36,170 nt of DNA from Myxococcales bacterium (lineage in GTDB: Bacteria; Myxococcota_A; Polyangia; Polyangiales; Polyangiaceae), in assembly GCA_013297655.1 (NCBI GenBank), contig JAAFHV010000046.1, positions 7,190-43,359 of the forward strand, given 5' to 3'. Under the pieces are notes generated by a model, which did no database searches, was not told the DNA's origin, and saw only the letters and a program-made list of their open reading frames with translations. Positions 34,318 to 36,170 of the stretch are shown here, piece after piece. The translations under genes were made by a program, and so were the position numbers. Numbering within the stretch: the first letter of the stretch is position 1; the number at the start of each line of letters is the position of its first letter.

Positions 34318-35168
34318 TCCTGGCCGACGGGCGCGCGCGTGGTCCCACAGAAGAGGAATCCTCCGCCCGTGGCGCGGGTCACGAGCACCACCGTGTCGGC
34401 GCGCGTCGCGAGGTCGATCGTGGGGAGCACGCGCCCCACGGCGTCGGCGTTTGCCTGGCTCGCGACGTAGACGTGCATGACCTGCTTGACCCACTTGTCG
34501 GCGGGCACGACGCGGGCGGTGGAGCCACGAATGCTGGTGAGCTTTTCTTCCAGCGATTTCTTGATGTCGGCGTCGGTCGGCTGCGGCTGGTTCGAAGGCT
34601 TGTAGACGCGGATCGGGTTCACTCCGACCTTCTTGCCGTCGATCTCGATCAGCAGATCGGTGATCGTGGTCGGCCCGCCGTCGACGACGGGACCGTAGAC
34701 GATCTCCTTCTCCGTCTTGAGGAGCGTCGCGCCTTCGCAGTGGTGCAAGATCTCGAAGCTCATCACCTCGGACTCGATCGAGCTGCCGCCCGCGTTCGGG
34801 TTGTCCAAGATGCGGTCGCCGCCGTCCGACAAGAACGCCTTGTCGAACGACTCCCCCGTCACGAACGTGAGCGTGTTCGAGAAGACCGAGGGCGTCGGCT
34901 TGTCGATTTCGCCACGAATGACGCCGCACGCGCCGGCGAGGGTGCCGAGGATGTCACCTGTCGGGCCGGTCTCTTTGGTGCTCGCGTCCGAGCTCGTGGA
35001 CCCGTCGAGGTTCGACGCGCCGTCGCCGTTCGCGGGGCCGTCGGGAGTCGCGCCGTCCTTGGTGGTGGCGTCGGCTTCGATCGTCGCGACGTCGCTGCTG
35101 CACGCGGCGAGCAGACCCACGGCGACGAGAGCCCCGACCCCGAACGAGACGATACGCGCACGAATCAT
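34308..35168 (-). CDS. Lipoprotein of unknown function
   Basis: 286 residues. Signal peptide with lipobox LAAC, then an Asp/Gly/Thr/Ser-rich linker to ~75 and a folded domain with two or three cysteines (GACGVIRGEI, HHCEGATLL, LFCGTTRAP) and clear beta-strand segments (TDLLIEIDGKKVGVNPIRVY; DTVVLVTRA). No family was recognised. It lies 31 bases after the FHA gene and overlaps the helicase gene by 10 bases, so translation may be linked, but a repair role for a lipoprotein would be odd. Sharing a transcript by chance is as likely. Confidence 0.7.
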   Translation of the reverse strand: MIRARIVSFGVGALVAVGLLAACSSDVATIEADATTKDGATPDGPANGDGASNLDGSTSSDASTKETGPTGDILGTLAGACGVIRGEIDKPTPSVFSNTLTFVTGESFDKAFLSDGGDRILDNPNAGGSSIESEVMSFEILHHCEGATLLKTEKEIVYGPVVDGGPTTITDLLIEIDGKKVGVNPIRVYKPSNQPQPTDADIKKSLEEKLTSIRGSTARVVPADKWVKQVMHVYVASQANADAVGRVLPTIDLATRADTVVLVTRATGGGFLFCGTTRAPVGQECP

Positions 35169-35199
35169 CGCCTCAAGCTACACCAACGAGGGCCTATCG

Positions 35200-35727
35200 T
35201 CAGTGGTTGTCGCGAGGCTTTTCGCGAGTGCCAGCGGCCACCACGTCGACCATCGCGTCGATGACACGGAGCATGCTCTCACGCGAGAGCCCGTCGATCG
35301 CGAGCCTCCGCACGAGCGACTCGGCGAGCTCTCGCTCCTTCACCGTTCGCGCCGCGTCGACGACCGGGCTCTCCATTCCGGCGCTCGTGGGCTCGTCCTC
35401 GTCGGCCGGAAGGCTCGGCATCGGCAGGGTGCGCCCCACCTCGAAGGTGAGGGTAAAATCACCGATTTGTACGATATCGCCGGGCTTGATGACGATCGCC
35501 TCGCGCGTCGCGACGCCGTTCACGAAGGTACCATTCATGCTCGCCAGGTCGCGGAGCCACAAGAGCCCGCCCTTCACCTGCGCGGTCGCGTGCCGCTTCG
35601 AGACGCGGGGGCAGAGGAGCATCACGTCGTTGTCCGGGCTGCGTCCGAGGGTGATCACGCCGTCGCCGCGGAACGTCTCGCGCCGCGACTCGCCTCCGCG
35701 GCGCCTCAGGGAAATCGTCGTGCCCAT
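35200..35727 (-). CDS. FHA-domain protein
   Basis: 175 residues from the ATG at 35727 (GGGAAAG before it); longer starts up to 35856 would cross the divergent gene. FHA domain at ~22-98: TLGRSPDNDV, CPRVSKRHATAQV, DLASMNGTFVNG, IVQIGDFTLTF, all contact residues for phosphothreonine present (GR, SxxH, NG). After ~105 comes an acidic linker and a helical C-terminus (KERELAESLVRRLAIDGL, MLRVIDAMVDVV). It can read the output of Ser/Thr kinases such as those upstream in this window, but no kinase gene is adjacent. First gene of a possible unit with the lipoprotein, helicase and nuclease. Confidence 0.87.
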   Translation of the reverse strand: MGTTISLRRRGGESRRETFRGDGVITLGRSPDNDVMLLCPRVSKRHATAQVKGGLLWLRDLASMNGTFVNGVATREAIVIKPGDIVQIGDFTLTFEVGRTLPMPSLPADEDEPTSAGMESPVVDAARTVKERELAESLVRRLAIDGLSRESMLRVIDAMVDVVAAGTREKPRDNH

Positions 35728-35827
35728 CTTTCCCAATCGTACCGCGTTCTCGGGCCAGGTGCGCGGTCGCGACGGTCGCATCGCGCTTCCTCTTGACCAC
35801 GGGCGGGAGGAAAGCTCCCCTACCCCC

Positions 35828-36170
35828 ATGGATCCGTACGCGCCCATCGCGGGCATCTCGCTCGAGCTCTACGCCGAGCTCTCCGCCGACGTCTCCGACC
35901 ACCTCAACGACCCCGCCAAACAGGTCGAGATCGTGGCCCAAAAAGGAGTCACCAAAGACGCGTGGGACGCCGCCAAGACTGGCTGGACCGCGCGGATGCA
36001 AGACATGTCGCTCATGGGCCAGGTCGCCATGCGCTACATGCCTCTCTACCAGGCCGCGCTCGAGAAAAAATCGGGCGGCAAGCCGCAGGTCACGTTCGAC
36101 GAGTACGTCGCGATGAGCGGCGCGGCGAAGGCGATGAGCATCGAGGGCATGTTCGCGTTCTACAAAATCA
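35828..36170 (+). CDS. Protein of unknown function, 3' end beyond the window (DUF6620-like by eye)
   Basis: The ATG at 35828 opens a frame that runs to the last base without a stop: at least 114 residues, beginning MDPYAPIAGISLELYAEL. It contains WDAAKTGWTARMQD and VAMRYMPLYQAALEKK, a helical pattern with conserved aromatic positions, and no signal peptide or membrane helix so far. The opening P-I-A-G-[IV]-S-L-E-x-Y pattern recalls a myxobacterial uncharacterised family (DUF6620), an impression only. It is divergent from the FHA gene with 100 bases between starts. A frame of the same strand beginning at 35793 is out of phase and discarded. Confidence 0.6.
   Translation, partial: MDPYAPIAGISLELYAELSADVSDHLNDPAKQVEIVAQKGVTKDAWDAAKTGWTARMQDMSLMGQVAMRYMPLYQAALEKKSGGKPQVTFDEYVAMSGAAKAMSIEGMFAFYKI

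Noticed and set aside
35793-36116. 107-codon plus-strand frame at the window end
   Set aside because: It is out of phase with the ATG at 35828, whose frame stays open to the last base and gives balanced protein sequence; the rejected frame is Arg/Ser/Pro-rich.

Overview
The window is about 36 kb of very GC-rich DNA. It looks like chromosome of a myxobacterium-type bacterium (Myxococcota, probably order Polyangiales; the taxon is inferred). The signs are many lipoproteins with Asp/Ser/Gly-rich linkers, membrane Ser/Thr kinases of the Pkn type with proline-rich tails, PEGA and TPR envelope proteins, sigma-54 activators with FHA instead of receiver domains, a MYXO-CTERM-like C-terminus, and a vitamin B12-dependent ribonucleotide reductase. 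No tRNA, rRNA, CRISPR array, insertion sequence or phage gene was recognised. Function calls rest on motif reading, not on database searches.

Layout. 1-2367: the end of a D-Ala-D-Ala carboxypeptidase, a haem-motif lipoprotein and a beta-propeller lipoprotein. 2368-6914: class II ribonucleotide reductase nrdJ with a 0.6 kb leader, a strong hairpin after it, and two copies of a dispersed palindromic repeat. 6915-11541 (minus): kinase 1, a TPR/PEGA membrane protein and a substrate-binding lipoprotein. 11858-14413: a PepSY/FTP-like secreted protein, a methyltransferase and a PHB-depolymerase-type esterase. 14622-21353 (plus): a second esterase, an MFS carrier, an alpha/beta-hydrolase lipoprotein, an outer-membrane protein and an acyl-CoA synthetase. 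Three of the four junctions are ATGA stop/start overlaps, so this is very likely one transcription unit for ester hydrolysis, uptake and CoA activation. 21368-30373: two mirror-image signalling modules. 30542-31666: an FGE/SUMF1-fold lipoprotein. 31722-35727 (minus): an FHA protein, a lipoprotein, an XPB-type helicase and a Bax1/DUF790 nuclease, closely packed. 35828-end: a truncated gene.

The most unusual content is the repeated signalling module. Modules 2 and 3 each hold four genes: an FHA/sigma-54 activator, a TPR membrane protein, a Ser/Thr kinase, and a Cys-rich lipoprotein transcribed divergently from the TPR gene with only 7 or 21 bases between start codons. They lie head-on as an inverted pair. 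Kinase 1 with its TPR/PEGA partner and Cys-rich lipoprotein is a third, looser version. My inference is an envelope-sensing system: the lipoprotein and TPR protein would sense, the kinase would phosphorylate, and the FHA domain of the activator would read the phosphothreonine and turn on sigma-54 promoters. The helicase/nuclease pair and the 27-base repeat that forms the C-terminus of the acyl-CoA synthetase are the other points worth following.
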